A stretch of DNA of 64,000 nt from Nostoc carneum NIES-2107 (GCA_002368155.1 AP018180.1:6814561-6878560); one strand, 5' to 3'. Counted from the first letter of the stretch, positions 48,057 through 55,550 are shown. A program made the numbers and translations. Notes: a model not told the origin generated them from the letters alone.

Positions 48057-49170
48057 AATTAATTTTCCAAGTTGCGTTAACCAACTGGAAAGAATTGTTT
48101 TATTTCAACGTAAATTGTTAAATTTTGCTTGTAGTTCTAGTGCCTCGTTACCAATTACAGAGAGCCAACTTAAAACAGAGTTCGGCAATGATATTGGTGA
48201 GTGGCTATGGAATAAGTTATGTCCTAAGCGTAAAAGTGGCAATAAAGGTAAATCAAAATTGCATAAAGCATTAGAGAAAGTTATTAGATATTTAGCACGC
48301 CACTCTACCATGAGTGCAAAAATCATGGATGCTTTCGACCATGACATACAATTTCATCAATATTTAAATGACCCTAATTTTAAGTTTAAGTACCGTGGAG
48401 AACTAAGCCTTACAGTTCAAAAGATAGTGAAGGGATTACTTGCAGCATTCTATACAGACCTTCTAGCATCTGGTTTTCCTTCAATTATTCATGGGCAAAC
48501 TCAAACATTTAATCGAGATAAATTTATTTCATCTTTTTGGAGTGCTAATTCCAAGTTAGAAGTGTGTCCAGCTTGCGATCGCCCTCGTTCTCCGAAAGTA
48601 GATAATAAAGTTTATAGCGATGCGGATCACTTTTTTCCTAAATCAATTTATCCATTTTTGTCAGTTCATTATGCGAATCTTGTGCCACTGTGCCTTGATT
48701 GTAACCGAAGTATGAAGGGCGACAGAGATCCTATTGATGACCTAAGTAAAGAACCTTTAGTAAATACCTTTCACCCATACACAAATCCTGCAATTAGCCA
48801 GGTTGATGTAATAGTCAGCCGCGATCAAGTTGGTAAACGACAAGTCAAGATTGAAGACAAGGTTGGTATGCCATCTCGCCGTGTTGCCAGCTTAAATCGA
48901 GTATTTAAGTTAGAAAAACAATGGCTAGACCATTTAAATTACGTTGTAAAGTCCATTGTAGAAAGTGTAATGGAGGACAAACGAAATCTAATAAGGAGAG
49001 GACTTACATTAACCTTAGAGGATTTGAAGGATGATTTGGAGGATAAGCTTAAAGAAGATATGGCTAAACTAGGAGAGAAACACTACTATGTTATGCAATG
49101 CAGCTATTTGCGTTATACCTTAACGAATAACCAGGAATTAACTGAATTACTTGCGGAGTCTACTAAGTAA
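48046..49170 (+). CDS. HNH nuclease, PtuB-like (Septu)
   Basis: A 374-residue protein with a GTG start inside the ATPase gene. The HNH core sits at about residues 175-235: CPACDRPRSP, then SDADHFFPKS with the catalytic His, then ANLVPLCLDCNRSMKGDRDP with Asn and the second zinc pair. N-terminal (about 170 residues) and C-terminal (about 110 residues) helical parts flank it. It is larger than many PtuB proteins but paired with the ATPase in the expected way. It is the last gene of the operon, followed by the transposon's right end. Confidence 0.83.
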   Translation: MFHKINFPSCVNQLERIVLFQRKLLNFACSSSASLPITESQLKTEFGNDIGEWLWNKLCPKRKSGNKGKSKLHKALEKVIRYLARHSTMSAKIMDAFDHDIQFHQYLNDPNFKFKYRGELSLTVQKIVKGLLAAFYTDLLASGFPSIIHGQTQTFNRDKFISSFWSANSKLEVCPACDRPRSPKVDNKVYSDADHFFPKSIYPFLSVHYANLVPLCLDCNRSMKGDRDPIDDLSKEPLVNTFHPYTNPAISQVDVIVSRDQVGKRQVKIEDKVGMPSRRVASLNRVFKLEKQWLDHLNYVVKSIVESVMEDKRNLIRRGLTLTLEDLKDDLEDKLKEDMAKLGEKHYYVMQCSYLRYTLTNNQELTELLAESTK

Positions 49171-49226
49171 AAAATTTTACAAAGCTTATTTCACGAAAGG
49201 CTAGTAGACTCTGAGCTTACAACTTT

Positions 49227-49370
49227 TGGTCAACTAATGCCTTGTATTTCTACTCTTGGTCAACTAATAATTGTCAGTGGGTTTTACTAGTGCGATCGCC
49301 CTAACGAAAGAATAAGTATTTCCAAGTCCGTCTTGGTCAACTATTGGTTGTCATTGTGGACAACTTATGG
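49227..49370. promoter_or_regulatory. Four TnsB-type binding repeats at the right end
   Basis: TTGGTCAACTAATG (49227), TTGGTCAACTAATA (49257), TTGGTCAACTATTGG (49333) and GTGGACAACTTATGG (49356). With three sites at the other end, the 3 + 4 count resembles Tn7. Function is inferred from position. Confidence 0.75.
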
Positions 49371-49381
49371 TTGTTGTCGCA

Positions 49382-49386
49382 TTTTG
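49382..49386. repeat. Target-site duplication TTTTG, right copy
   Basis: Follows GTTGTTGTCGCA; identical to 28342-28346. Confidence 0.9.
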
Positions 49387-49395
49387 ATGTCTTTA

Positions 49396-49459
49396 GAAGC
49401 ATAACTTTGCCGCTATAGAGGGCTTATACTTCCAATGAGATTTGGCAGAGTTATGCTTC
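49396..49459. repeat. Inverted repeat GAAGCATAACTTTGCC / GGCAGAGTTATGCTTC
   Basis: Sixteen-base arms with one mismatch, 32 nt apart, directly outside the transposon's right end. Confidence 0.7.
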
Positions 49460-49805
49460 CACTCTTAGCGACTCTTGCAAGGATCAGTAGTTGTCCAAAA
49501 TTAAATATACATTTGTCATTGCGTTGGCGGAACCCCTTCCCGCAGGGTACGGAACGAAATGAAGTAAAGCAATCGCAAGGGTTTTGGGATTGCTTCTTTT
49601 TGCTACGCAACGCTACCGCGAACGAGACGCTACACGTTAAGCGTTGGCGCAGCCTCTCACAGAGAAGGCTTTACGCTTCGCTCGCAATGACATAATTAAC
49701 AATTCAAAATTCGTCTTCTCCCAAAGGGAGAGGCTACGCCAAGGAAAGTTTGCTCAACTGGGGGAACCCCCGCACGCAACTTTCCGCAAAATTCAAAATT
49801 AAAGA

Positions 49806-49842
49806 CAGTTTCAGTCGGGGATTTAAACCCCGACTGAAACTG
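49806..49842. repeat. Perfect hairpin CAGTTTCAGTCGGGG / CCCCGACTGAAACTG
   Basis: A 15-bp perfect stem with a 7-nt loop. No T-run follows, so it is more likely a dispersed palindromic repeat than a terminator. Confidence 0.85.
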
Positions 49843-50056
49843 ATGCTACGTATAAACGTAGGGGTCTTAAACCCTTTTATTTACGATAATTTTGCGTTAG
49901 TACTTAAAAAAAGGGGCAGAAGTAAGAAATAAAAGATTCCGTTTTGACGGAATTTATATCACTTAACCTCTACCCCTTCTTTTTACAAATCAAGTTCCCT
50001 TGGTGCTTCACTCAAAGAAGTATGGAGTTTTTACAGATTGAATTTAGCTTTTAAAA

Positions 50057-50122
50057 CGGAGAGGGAGGGATTCGAACCCTCGTATACGTTGCCGCATAAC
50101 AGCATTTCCAGTGCTGCGCCTT
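50057..50122 (-). tRNA. 3' fragment of tRNA-Ser (GGA), attachment-site half
   Basis: On the minus strand, AAGGCGCAGCACTGGAAATG begins the match: anticodon stem CAGCA/TGCTG with GGA. A variable arm, T arm GAGGG TTCGAAT CCCTC and acceptor half CCTCTCC plus G follow. The 5' acceptor and D arm are missing; the sequence diverges past 50122. A tyrosine integrase gene begins 126 bp away. This is the pattern left when an integrative element inserts in a tRNA gene. It is not a functional tRNA. Confidence 0.85.
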
Positions 50123-50247
50123 AATAAGCTGTAAACCTGAACTGTTAAGCTTTCTAACTAAATTTACATTGTCAATTGTATCACTTCAACCAATCCTTCA
50201 ACCAATTGAGTTAAAATGCTACTACTTCAACCAATAAAGGACTGATA

Positions 50248-51471
50248 ATGGTAGCTTCAAAATCTGACTTCAAAAACTTGTCTGTAATGACCATGAAGAC
50301 CCAATACGGGGAAATGTACCAACTAAGGTTAAGCAGCAAACTGGGAAGAAAGACTATTGGCTTAGGTGGTGACAGAATACAAGCTTTAAACTTAGCTCTA
50401 ATGGTAGATGAGGAAATAAGCAGGCTGATAGCGTTGGGGGAGCTGATAGAACTGGACAGGCTCAAGGAATTGGTGAAACAAGAACAGGATAGGCTTAAGG
50501 CTAAAAAAACTGATGGTATCAGGTTAGTAGAGAAAGATGATTTAGCTGTTTTGTGGTCAAAGTATGTAGACTTTCACGTATCTATCAAAGCATGGGAAGA
50601 AACATATATCCTTACAACAATCAAAACTATTACGAATTTGGTTAAAGAATGCCCACATCAAAAACTAGAAAAGAAAAATGAAATCCTTAACTGGTTATTC
50701 AGCGATCCTAATAGAAATAATAAAACCTCAAAAGATAGATTTAAATTAATAGTTGCTGCTATTGATTGGAACAGCAAGCAAGGTAATATTCTGAGAAAAT
50801 GGGGAATAGAGTATAGAGACTTATTAAGCACTATTAATATTAAGTCTCATAAAAAATCAATCATTATTGAGGATGAAAATGTTGATACTTTCTCGATCGA
50901 TGAAGTATATCAAATTCTAGAAGCATTGAAAAATGACACTTATGCCAGATTTAAAGGTACTCATCAGCAATATTACAAGTATATATACTTCTGTTGGTTA
51001 ACTGGTTGTCGTCCATCAGAAGCTATTGCTTTGAAGTGGGAAAATGTGAGTTTAGAAAAAAATAGATTAAAGATTTGTGAAGGTCAGGTAAACGCTAGTG
51101 GGAAGATAATAAAGAAAGAAGGAACTAAAACGGTAGAGTCAAGACTGGTTCCAATCAATCAAGAATTAAAAGATTTATTGCTATCAATTCCACATAAGAC
51201 AGGCTATGTCTTTATCAATAGATTAGGTGAACCAATTAGCCAGCAAGCATTTAATGGAGTATGGAAAACATTGTTAAGTAGAATGGGGATAAGGTATAGA
51301 ATACCCTATCAACTTAGGCACACAATGATTAGTTATCACGCTAACAATGATTATCCGATCCACAAGCTAGCTGAGTTAGTTGGCAATAGTGCTGATGTTA
51401 TCCAAGAACATTATCTCAGGTTGGATATTGAACGCATCAATTTACCTGAGATCATCAAAAACTATTATTGA
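50248..51471 (+). CDS. int: Tyrosine recombinase / phage-type integrase
   Basis: A 407-residue integrase. The catalytic domain (about residues 225-400) has the first Arg in TGCRPSEAIALKW, the second in YQLRHTMISY and the nucleophile Tyr in QEHYLRLDI. The first position of the H-x-x-R box is Tyr rather than His, a tolerated variation. The N-terminal part has a Lys-rich arm-binding region and a SAM-like core-binding domain. The gene begins 126 bp from the tRNA-Ser fragment and points into the element, the standard arrangement for a tRNA-targeting integrase. Confidence 0.92.
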   Translation: MVASKSDFKNLSVMTMKTQYGEMYQLRLSSKLGRKTIGLGGDRIQALNLALMVDEEISRLIALGELIELDRLKELVKQEQDRLKAKKTDGIRLVEKDDLAVLWSKYVDFHVSIKAWEETYILTTIKTITNLVKECPHQKLEKKNEILNWLFSDPNRNNKTSKDRFKLIVAAIDWNSKQGNILRKWGIEYRDLLSTINIKSHKKSIIIEDENVDTFSIDEVYQILEALKNDTYARFKGTHQQYYKYIYFCWLTGCRPSEAIALKWENVSLEKNRLKICEGQVNASGKIIKKEGTKTVESRLVPINQELKDLLLSIPHKTGYVFINRLGEPISQQAFNGVWKTLLSRMGIRYRIPYQLRHTMISYHANNDYPIHKLAELVGNSADVIQEHYLRLDIERINLPEIIKNYY

Positions 51472-51875
51472 AAAATAATTCAGAAGCCAGAATCCATGAT
51501 ATATATTTTTTTTATTCAATGATAGTTTTTTTAGACAGCAAGGGTTTAAGGGTTGTTTAGTACATTTGCATTGGGAAAGTTCAGATTCCAAATATAGGTT
51601 TCACATTATTTTCTGTCGATAGTAAAAAACAAGGTAAACCTGTATCCAATCTTAATCTTTCCTTAAGACTAGCCATCATATCTTTTCCCTTAAGATAAGA
51701 TTTTACTTCTAATGTGAATTAAGTGCCGAAAAACTTGTAATTCCGTCGAGAGTTGCAAAACCAGAATTTTTCACAAGTAATGAAATCCTTATGGAGGAAG
51801 AGGCATTTTTAATTCACATCAGGCGTAGTTTTGATTATTTCAATATCAATAAAGAGCCTAAAGATTAAAAAAATT
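51472..51875. other. 404-bp gap between the integrase and the pore-former gene
   Basis: AT-rich. It contains the long inverted repeat at 51712-51819 and a CTTAAGAC/CTTAAGAT pair near 51665-51690. No open frame of interest is seen. It probably contains the promoter of the following four-gene module. Confidence 0.6.
51712..51819. promoter_or_regulatory. Inverted repeat ATGTGAATTAA / TTAATTCACAT before the pore-former gene
   Basis: Perfect 11-base arms 86 nt apart, with a further near-match TGCC inside each. It may be a pair of operator sites or the ends of a structured leader, ending 56 bp before the ATG. Confidence 0.5.
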
Positions 51876-53309
51876 ATGGCTACCATGAGAGAATATTCCC
51901 AAGGAATGGAACTAGCATTAGGATATGATCTACTTACTGAAAAAATAAGAGCAAAAAGTGTAGAAGGTGTTACAACAGAGTCAGCTACTCCCTTTGATAG
52001 TCGCTTCTTTTGTCGAGAAGTTACTTCACAATCTCAACTGGCAGATTGTCTCGGTGTTTCAGCTGCTATATCTGCAAAAGCTAATATCCTAAATGTGGGA
52101 ACATCAAATTCTAATTTGATTGCAAACTTTGCATCTCAAGTCAGTAATACCAGATATTATTCATATTTTCTAATACAATTTTCTGTAAGAAATTCTGAAG
52201 TAAGTATTCAAGATCCAAAATTAATTGACAGCGCTATTCAGCTTCTAGAAAGTGGAAAATCAGAGGATTTTCGTAGAAGATTTGGAGATGAATTCATTAC
52301 AGGTTCAGTAAAAGGAGGGAGATTTATTGCATTTATTAAGGTTAAAAATGATACTGAAGAAGAGAGAATAAAATTATCAAATCAGTTTAATAATAATTTA
52401 AGTGGTAATAATATCAATGTTAATGCTTCTTTAGATATAAACGCTAAGTCGTCAATGAGTAACTTTTTCAAAAGTGTAAGTTCTATAGCAGAAGTTGAAG
52501 TCTATCAACAAGCTATTTCACCTTATTCTCAGCCAAGAAATATACAAGAAGTATTTAGTTGTTTAGATGCTTTTCAAAAACAAATGGAAGAAGGAAAGTT
52601 TGTAAATTATCAAGTAAGGTTGATAGATTATCATACTTTAGAATTACCATCAAATGCACAATTAATTGATATTAATAGACAGCAACAGTATATTGAAAAT
52701 ACACTTCAATATCGTTCCGAATACCTTACACAGCTTAACGATATTAAATATGTATTAGAGAATAACAATAAATTTGAAAAATTTAATATTAGTAATTTAA
52801 CTGATATAGAGAAACGTATAAGGCAAAAAGTTCAACAAATTGATAAAACGATTCAAGAATGCGTAAATAGTCCTTATTCTTTTACAGAAGTGAATTTTCA
52901 AGAAGATATTATAGAATTTAAACTTCCAGAACGTATTATAAAAAAAGCTATTCCTTTTTCTTTTAGACCTACCACAAATACTAGAAATTTGATTCCAGAT
53001 CTGATTGATAGCCTACTTGGTACTGCTCCTAAACAAGTACCCACTCTGACTAGAGAGTGGATATATTCGCATTCCATGAAACTGCGCTTCAAAAATATTA
53101 ATATTAAAAGAGTGATGATTCTCTTAAACAAACATTCTCAACAAAAAGACCTATATCACATAGTTATTCTATGTTTAGATCAAAAAAATGATCCTGTCAC
53201 TGATGACACGGGAAAGTCCATAACTCGTGAATATCTTACCGAATCCCTTGATAATGAGCTTACAGAAATATTTGCATCAAAAGATAGATATTTTATTGAA
53301 TTTGAATAA
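51876..53309 (+). CDS. MACPF/stonustoxin-like pore-forming candidate with a C-terminal TREW domain
   Basis: 477 residues from the ATG at 51876 (MATMREYSQGMELALGYD); a TTG at 51831 in frame is less likely. Residues about 8-30 (MELALGYDLLTEKIRAKSVEG) resemble the opening of stonustoxin-type MACPF proteins. About residues 80-160 hold long amphipathic strands and the core FRRRFGDEFITGSVKGGRFIAF, close to the MACPF signature Y-G-T-H-(Y/F)-I-T-x-x-x-x-G-G. After a helical region (about 260-350) comes a 100-residue C-terminal domain (TREWIYSHS ... SITREYLTESLDNELTEIFAS). The next gene carries a copy of it. There is no signal peptide. The MACPF call is by motif only. Confidence 0.6.
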   Translation: MATMREYSQGMELALGYDLLTEKIRAKSVEGVTTESATPFDSRFFCREVTSQSQLADCLGVSAAISAKANILNVGTSNSNLIANFASQVSNTRYYSYFLIQFSVRNSEVSIQDPKLIDSAIQLLESGKSEDFRRRFGDEFITGSVKGGRFIAFIKVKNDTEEERIKLSNQFNNNLSGNNINVNASLDINAKSSMSNFFKSVSSIAEVEVYQQAISPYSQPRNIQEVFSCLDAFQKQMEEGKFVNYQVRLIDYHTLELPSNAQLIDINRQQQYIENTLQYRSEYLTQLNDIKYVLENNNKFEKFNISNLTDIEKRIRQKVQQIDKTIQECVNSPYSFTEVNFQEDIIEFKLPERIIKKAIPFSFRPTTNTRNLIPDLIDSLLGTAPKQVPTLTREWIYSHSMKLRFKNINIKRVMILLNKHSQQKDLYHIVILCLDQKNDPVTDDTGKSITREYLTESLDNELTEIFASKDRYFIEFE

Positions 53310-53517
53310 CAAATATAAGTAGGTCGGTGTTAAAAATTGTCGTTATGACAAGCCAGGAGGCAGAAGGGAAAGTGATTTCAAGCAACTTTACTTTTCCTTA
53401 CATAGTTAGTTTTATTTGCACCGTTATACTTATAAATAATTAAATAATTGAATATTTAATTTATACTTTTAATTTGTTTTTGCTAAATGGTTTTAAATTT
53501 CTTCAAAATCCACTATT
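53310..53517. other. 208-bp gap inside the four-gene module
   Basis: An imperfect hairpin, GGGAAAGT...ACTTTACTTTTCC, lies near 53368-53398. The rest is AT-rich. It may hold an attenuator or an internal promoter. Confidence 0.4.
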
Positions 53518-53994
53518 ATGGCAATCTTGTTAATCTCACTTTCGATAGAACCTATCTCTTCATTTGTATTAGAAATTGCTAAGGCTCTGGGTATTAGTTG
53601 GTGGTTAGCATTCTTATTGATTTGTATCGGAGCTATTGGCATAGTCTATTTGGTTACGCTCGCTTTCAAGAAAGATTCCTTTTCTGCCTTGATCGATAGG
53701 CTGCTTGGTACTTCTCCTCAAAAAATCCCAGTAATGACCAGAGAATGGATAAGTGCATATTCAATAGAAATGCACTACAAAAATTCTAATATTAAGAGGG
53801 TAATGATTTCACTAAACAGCCGTCCACAAAAAGAAGGGCAACATCACATAGTAATTTTATGTTTAGATCAAGAAAATAATCCCGTATTTAATGATCAAGG
53901 TCAGTCCATTACCCGTGAATATATTACTGAATCTCTTGATGATGAACTTACGGAAATATTTGCATCAAAAAATAGATATTTTATTGAATTTTAA
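53518..53994 (+). CDS. Two-helix membrane protein with the same C-terminal TREW domain
   Basis: 158 residues. The N-terminal 50 residues form a hydrophobic hairpin (IAKALGISWWLAFLLICIGA...). The remaining part (from about residue 58) is a copy of the C-terminal domain of the pore-former candidate: LLGTSPQKIPVMTREW, NIKRVMISLN, HHIVILCLDQ, SITREYITESLDDELTEIFAS, FIEF. By eye roughly 60 percent of positions are identical. Thus two proteins join one domain to two different membrane-acting modules. The hairpin itself recurs in the next gene. Function unknown. Confidence 0.7.
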   Translation: MAILLISLSIEPISSFVLEIAKALGISWWLAFLLICIGAIGIVYLVTLAFKKDSFSALIDRLLGTSPQKIPVMTREWISAYSIEMHYKNSNIKRVMISLNSRPQKEGQHHIVILCLDQENNPVFNDQGQSITREYITESLDDELTEIFASKNRYFIEF

Positions 53995-54070
53995 AACCAG
54001 AGTATATGAGCAACTAGATATATAAACCGCTAGGTTTTTTCTGACTACTTTATTATTTTAATAATCCAAC

Positions 54071-54430
54071 ATGATAGCAGCAATAGTACCAGCAATAGTA
54101 GCCATTATCACAGCAATTGCAACGGCTTTGGGTATCCCTTGGTGGGTTGCTGCATCACTTGTTGCAATTGGAGTCATTGCTATAGTTTCTCTTGCAATAA
54201 TCTTGTTCAACAAGCTTTTAGAAATCATAAGAAATGCTTGGAAGAAATATAAAGATATTAAATATAGTAGAATAATACGAGATAATCCAATTCAAGATGA
54301 TGAAATTGTCCATATTATCCATATGAGCGCCGAAGGAGAAATCATTAGTGGAACAACTGTAAGAGGAAGACAAGTAGATGAAAAGATGAAGGAATTACAA
54401 AAGAATACTATTGTTAATAAGGAAGAATAA
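54071..54430 (+). CDS. Small membrane protein with the shared ALGI-WW hairpin
   Basis: 119 residues. Residues 1-50 form a hydrophobic hairpin (AIATALGIPWWVAASLVAIGVIAIVSLAI), matching ALGISWWLAFLLICIGAIGIV of the preceding protein. A basic stretch (KLLEIIRNAWKKYKDIKY) follows. Then comes a short soluble tail with VHIIHMSAEGEIISGTTVRGRQVDEKMKE. The tail is not the TREW domain. The gene ends at or just before the AAA+ gene, so coupled translation is likely. Function unknown. Confidence 0.7.
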   Translation: MIAAIVPAIVAIITAIATALGIPWWVAASLVAIGVIAIVSLAIILFNKLLEIIRNAWKKYKDIKYSRIIRDNPIQDDEIVHIIHMSAEGEIISGTTVRGRQVDEKMKELQKNTIVNKEE

Positions 54431-54473
54431 AATTAGCAATACTAATTATAAGTTAATATACGATTTATTAGAT

Positions 54474-55550
54474 ATGGCAAATAAAATATATACTTCTATT
54501 AAAGGACTTCCTAGTAAAAAGTTTCCAAATGAATGTGCTAATCTTACAAGTAAGCTCGATTCTTATATTCGAAGTTTTATTTTAAAAACTGGTTTGGAAG
54601 AGCTTGATATAGAAATTAAAGTTGCTCTTACTTCTATTTCATCTAATGAAAGCCAAAACAATTCTCATCCAAAAGCAGAATCTTTGAATGAAAGTAAAAA
54701 TAATAGTGATGAAGAGCCACTTTTGAATGTACGTGCACAAAAATATAAAGCAGAAGAACCATTATATAGCTTTGAGCAGCTTATTTTACCTCATGCTGTT
54801 AGAGACGATTTATTGAATGCAGCGGATGCAGTTCTAATTGATAAATTTATATTTGACAAGTGGAATTTGCAGAAAATTGAGCCGTTTCCACGTACAGTTA
54901 TAAACCTTTGGGGATCTCCTGGAACAGGTAAAACTCTTGCTGCACATGCAATTGCCAATCGGTTACAAATGCAAATTCTGTGTGCTAGTTATGCACAAAT
55001 AGAGAGTATGTATCATGGAGTTGGTCCTCAAAATCTTGAAGCTTTATTTTATGCAGCGCAAAGAGATCGGTCTGTTCTGTTTATTGATGAGGCAGATTCT
55101 CTACTTTCTAAAAGACTGACAGATGTTACGACTGGTTCTGAACAAGCCATTAACTCTATGCGAAGTCAGTTATTAATTTGTATACAGCAGTTTCAAGGTA
55201 TTGTCATTTTCGCAACTAATCTCATTAAAAATTATGATGATGCCTTTAAAACACGCGTTTATAGCATTCACTTTCCTTTGCCTGATACAGAATGCCGTAA
55301 GGAGATTTGGCGAACGCAATTATATTTGCCAGGTAATTTACCTTTAGAAGATAATATCGATCTAAATGAACTTAGCAAGTTTGAGGTTTGTGGTAGAGAT
55401 ATCAAAGAAGCTGTTATTAAAGCAGCTAGGATTTCAGCACTCCGAGAAATGCGAATAAAACGTTCAATGGAATCCGCAATAATTACTGCAAATGACCTGA
55501 TTAATGCAATTAAACTAGTTAAAGATAGCCAAAATAATATACCTATCTAA
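54474..55550 (+). CDS. AAA+ ATPase of the pore-former module
   Basis: 358 residues from the ATG at 54474; a TTG at 54411, overlapping the previous gene by 20 bp, is in frame and possible. A helical N-terminal region with a Ser/Asn/Glu-rich linker (about residues 60-85) leads to one classic AAA domain. It has Walker A GSPGTGKT, a pore-loop-like YAQIESMYHGVGPQNL, Walker B VLFIDEAD, sensor 1 VIFATN, and an Arg-finger site in FKTRVYSIHF. A lid domain follows. This is the FtsH/p97-like clade, which remodels or unfolds protein partners. There is no protease domain. It is the likely energy-using regulator of the membrane proteins upstream. Confidence 0.82.
   Translation: MANKIYTSIKGLPSKKFPNECANLTSKLDSYIRSFILKTGLEELDIEIKVALTSISSNESQNNSHPKAESLNESKNNSDEEPLLNVRAQKYKAEEPLYSFEQLILPHAVRDDLLNAADAVLIDKFIFDKWNLQKIEPFPRTVINLWGSPGTGKTLAAHAIANRLQMQILCASYAQIESMYHGVGPQNLEALFYAAQRDRSVLFIDEADSLLSKRLTDVTTGSEQAINSMRSQLLICIQQFQGIVIFATNLIKNYDDAFKTRVYSIHFPLPDTECRKEIWRTQLYLPGNLPLEDNIDLNELSKFEVCGRDIKEAVIKAARISALREMRIKRSMESAIITANDLINAIKLVKDSQNNIPI

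Larger units (their letters stand above)
28347..49381. mobile_element. Tn7-like transposon (TnsAB, TnsC, two TnsD-like TniQ) with defence cargo, 21,035 bp
   Basis: The ends are exact inverted repeats: TGCGACAACAAC(T/C)ATAAGTTGTCCA at the left and its reverse complement at the right, flanked by TTTTG duplications. The transposition genes lie on the minus strand from the left end: tniQ, tniQ, tnsC (broken by an IS) and a tnsA-tnsB fusion. Cargo follows: two RHH genes and hsdRMS with a PtuAB-like pair. TnsA activity would give cut-and-paste movement. Insertion just past a tRNA gene points to TnsD-type homing. No Cas protein or CRISPR array is present, so it is not a CRISPR-guided transposon as it stands. 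Confidence 0.93.
49387..50056. other. 670-bp chromosomal gap full of repeats, no gene
   Basis: It holds an imperfect inverted repeat (49396-49459), a mosaic of Nostocales-type repeats (about 49520-49760, with words such as AAGCGTTGGCGCAGCC and CTTCGCTCGCAATGAC), a perfect hairpin (49806-49842) and further short inverted repeats to about 49980. Frames of 60 to 86 codons cross it but are repeat-derived. Confidence 0.75.

Noticed and set aside
28347-49381. CRISPR-associated transposon
   Set aside because: Tns genes fit, but I find no Cas12k or Cascade genes, no tracrRNA-like region and no repeat-spacer array anywhere in the element.
49435-49932. Frames of 60 to 86 codons right of the transposon
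   Set aside because: They consist of dispersed Nostocales repeats and hairpins.
50057-50122. tRNA-Ser gene interrupted by an intron
   Set aside because: The sequence beyond 50122 shows no group I features, and no D arm or 5' acceptor half appears further on. Insertion by the adjacent integrase explains it better.
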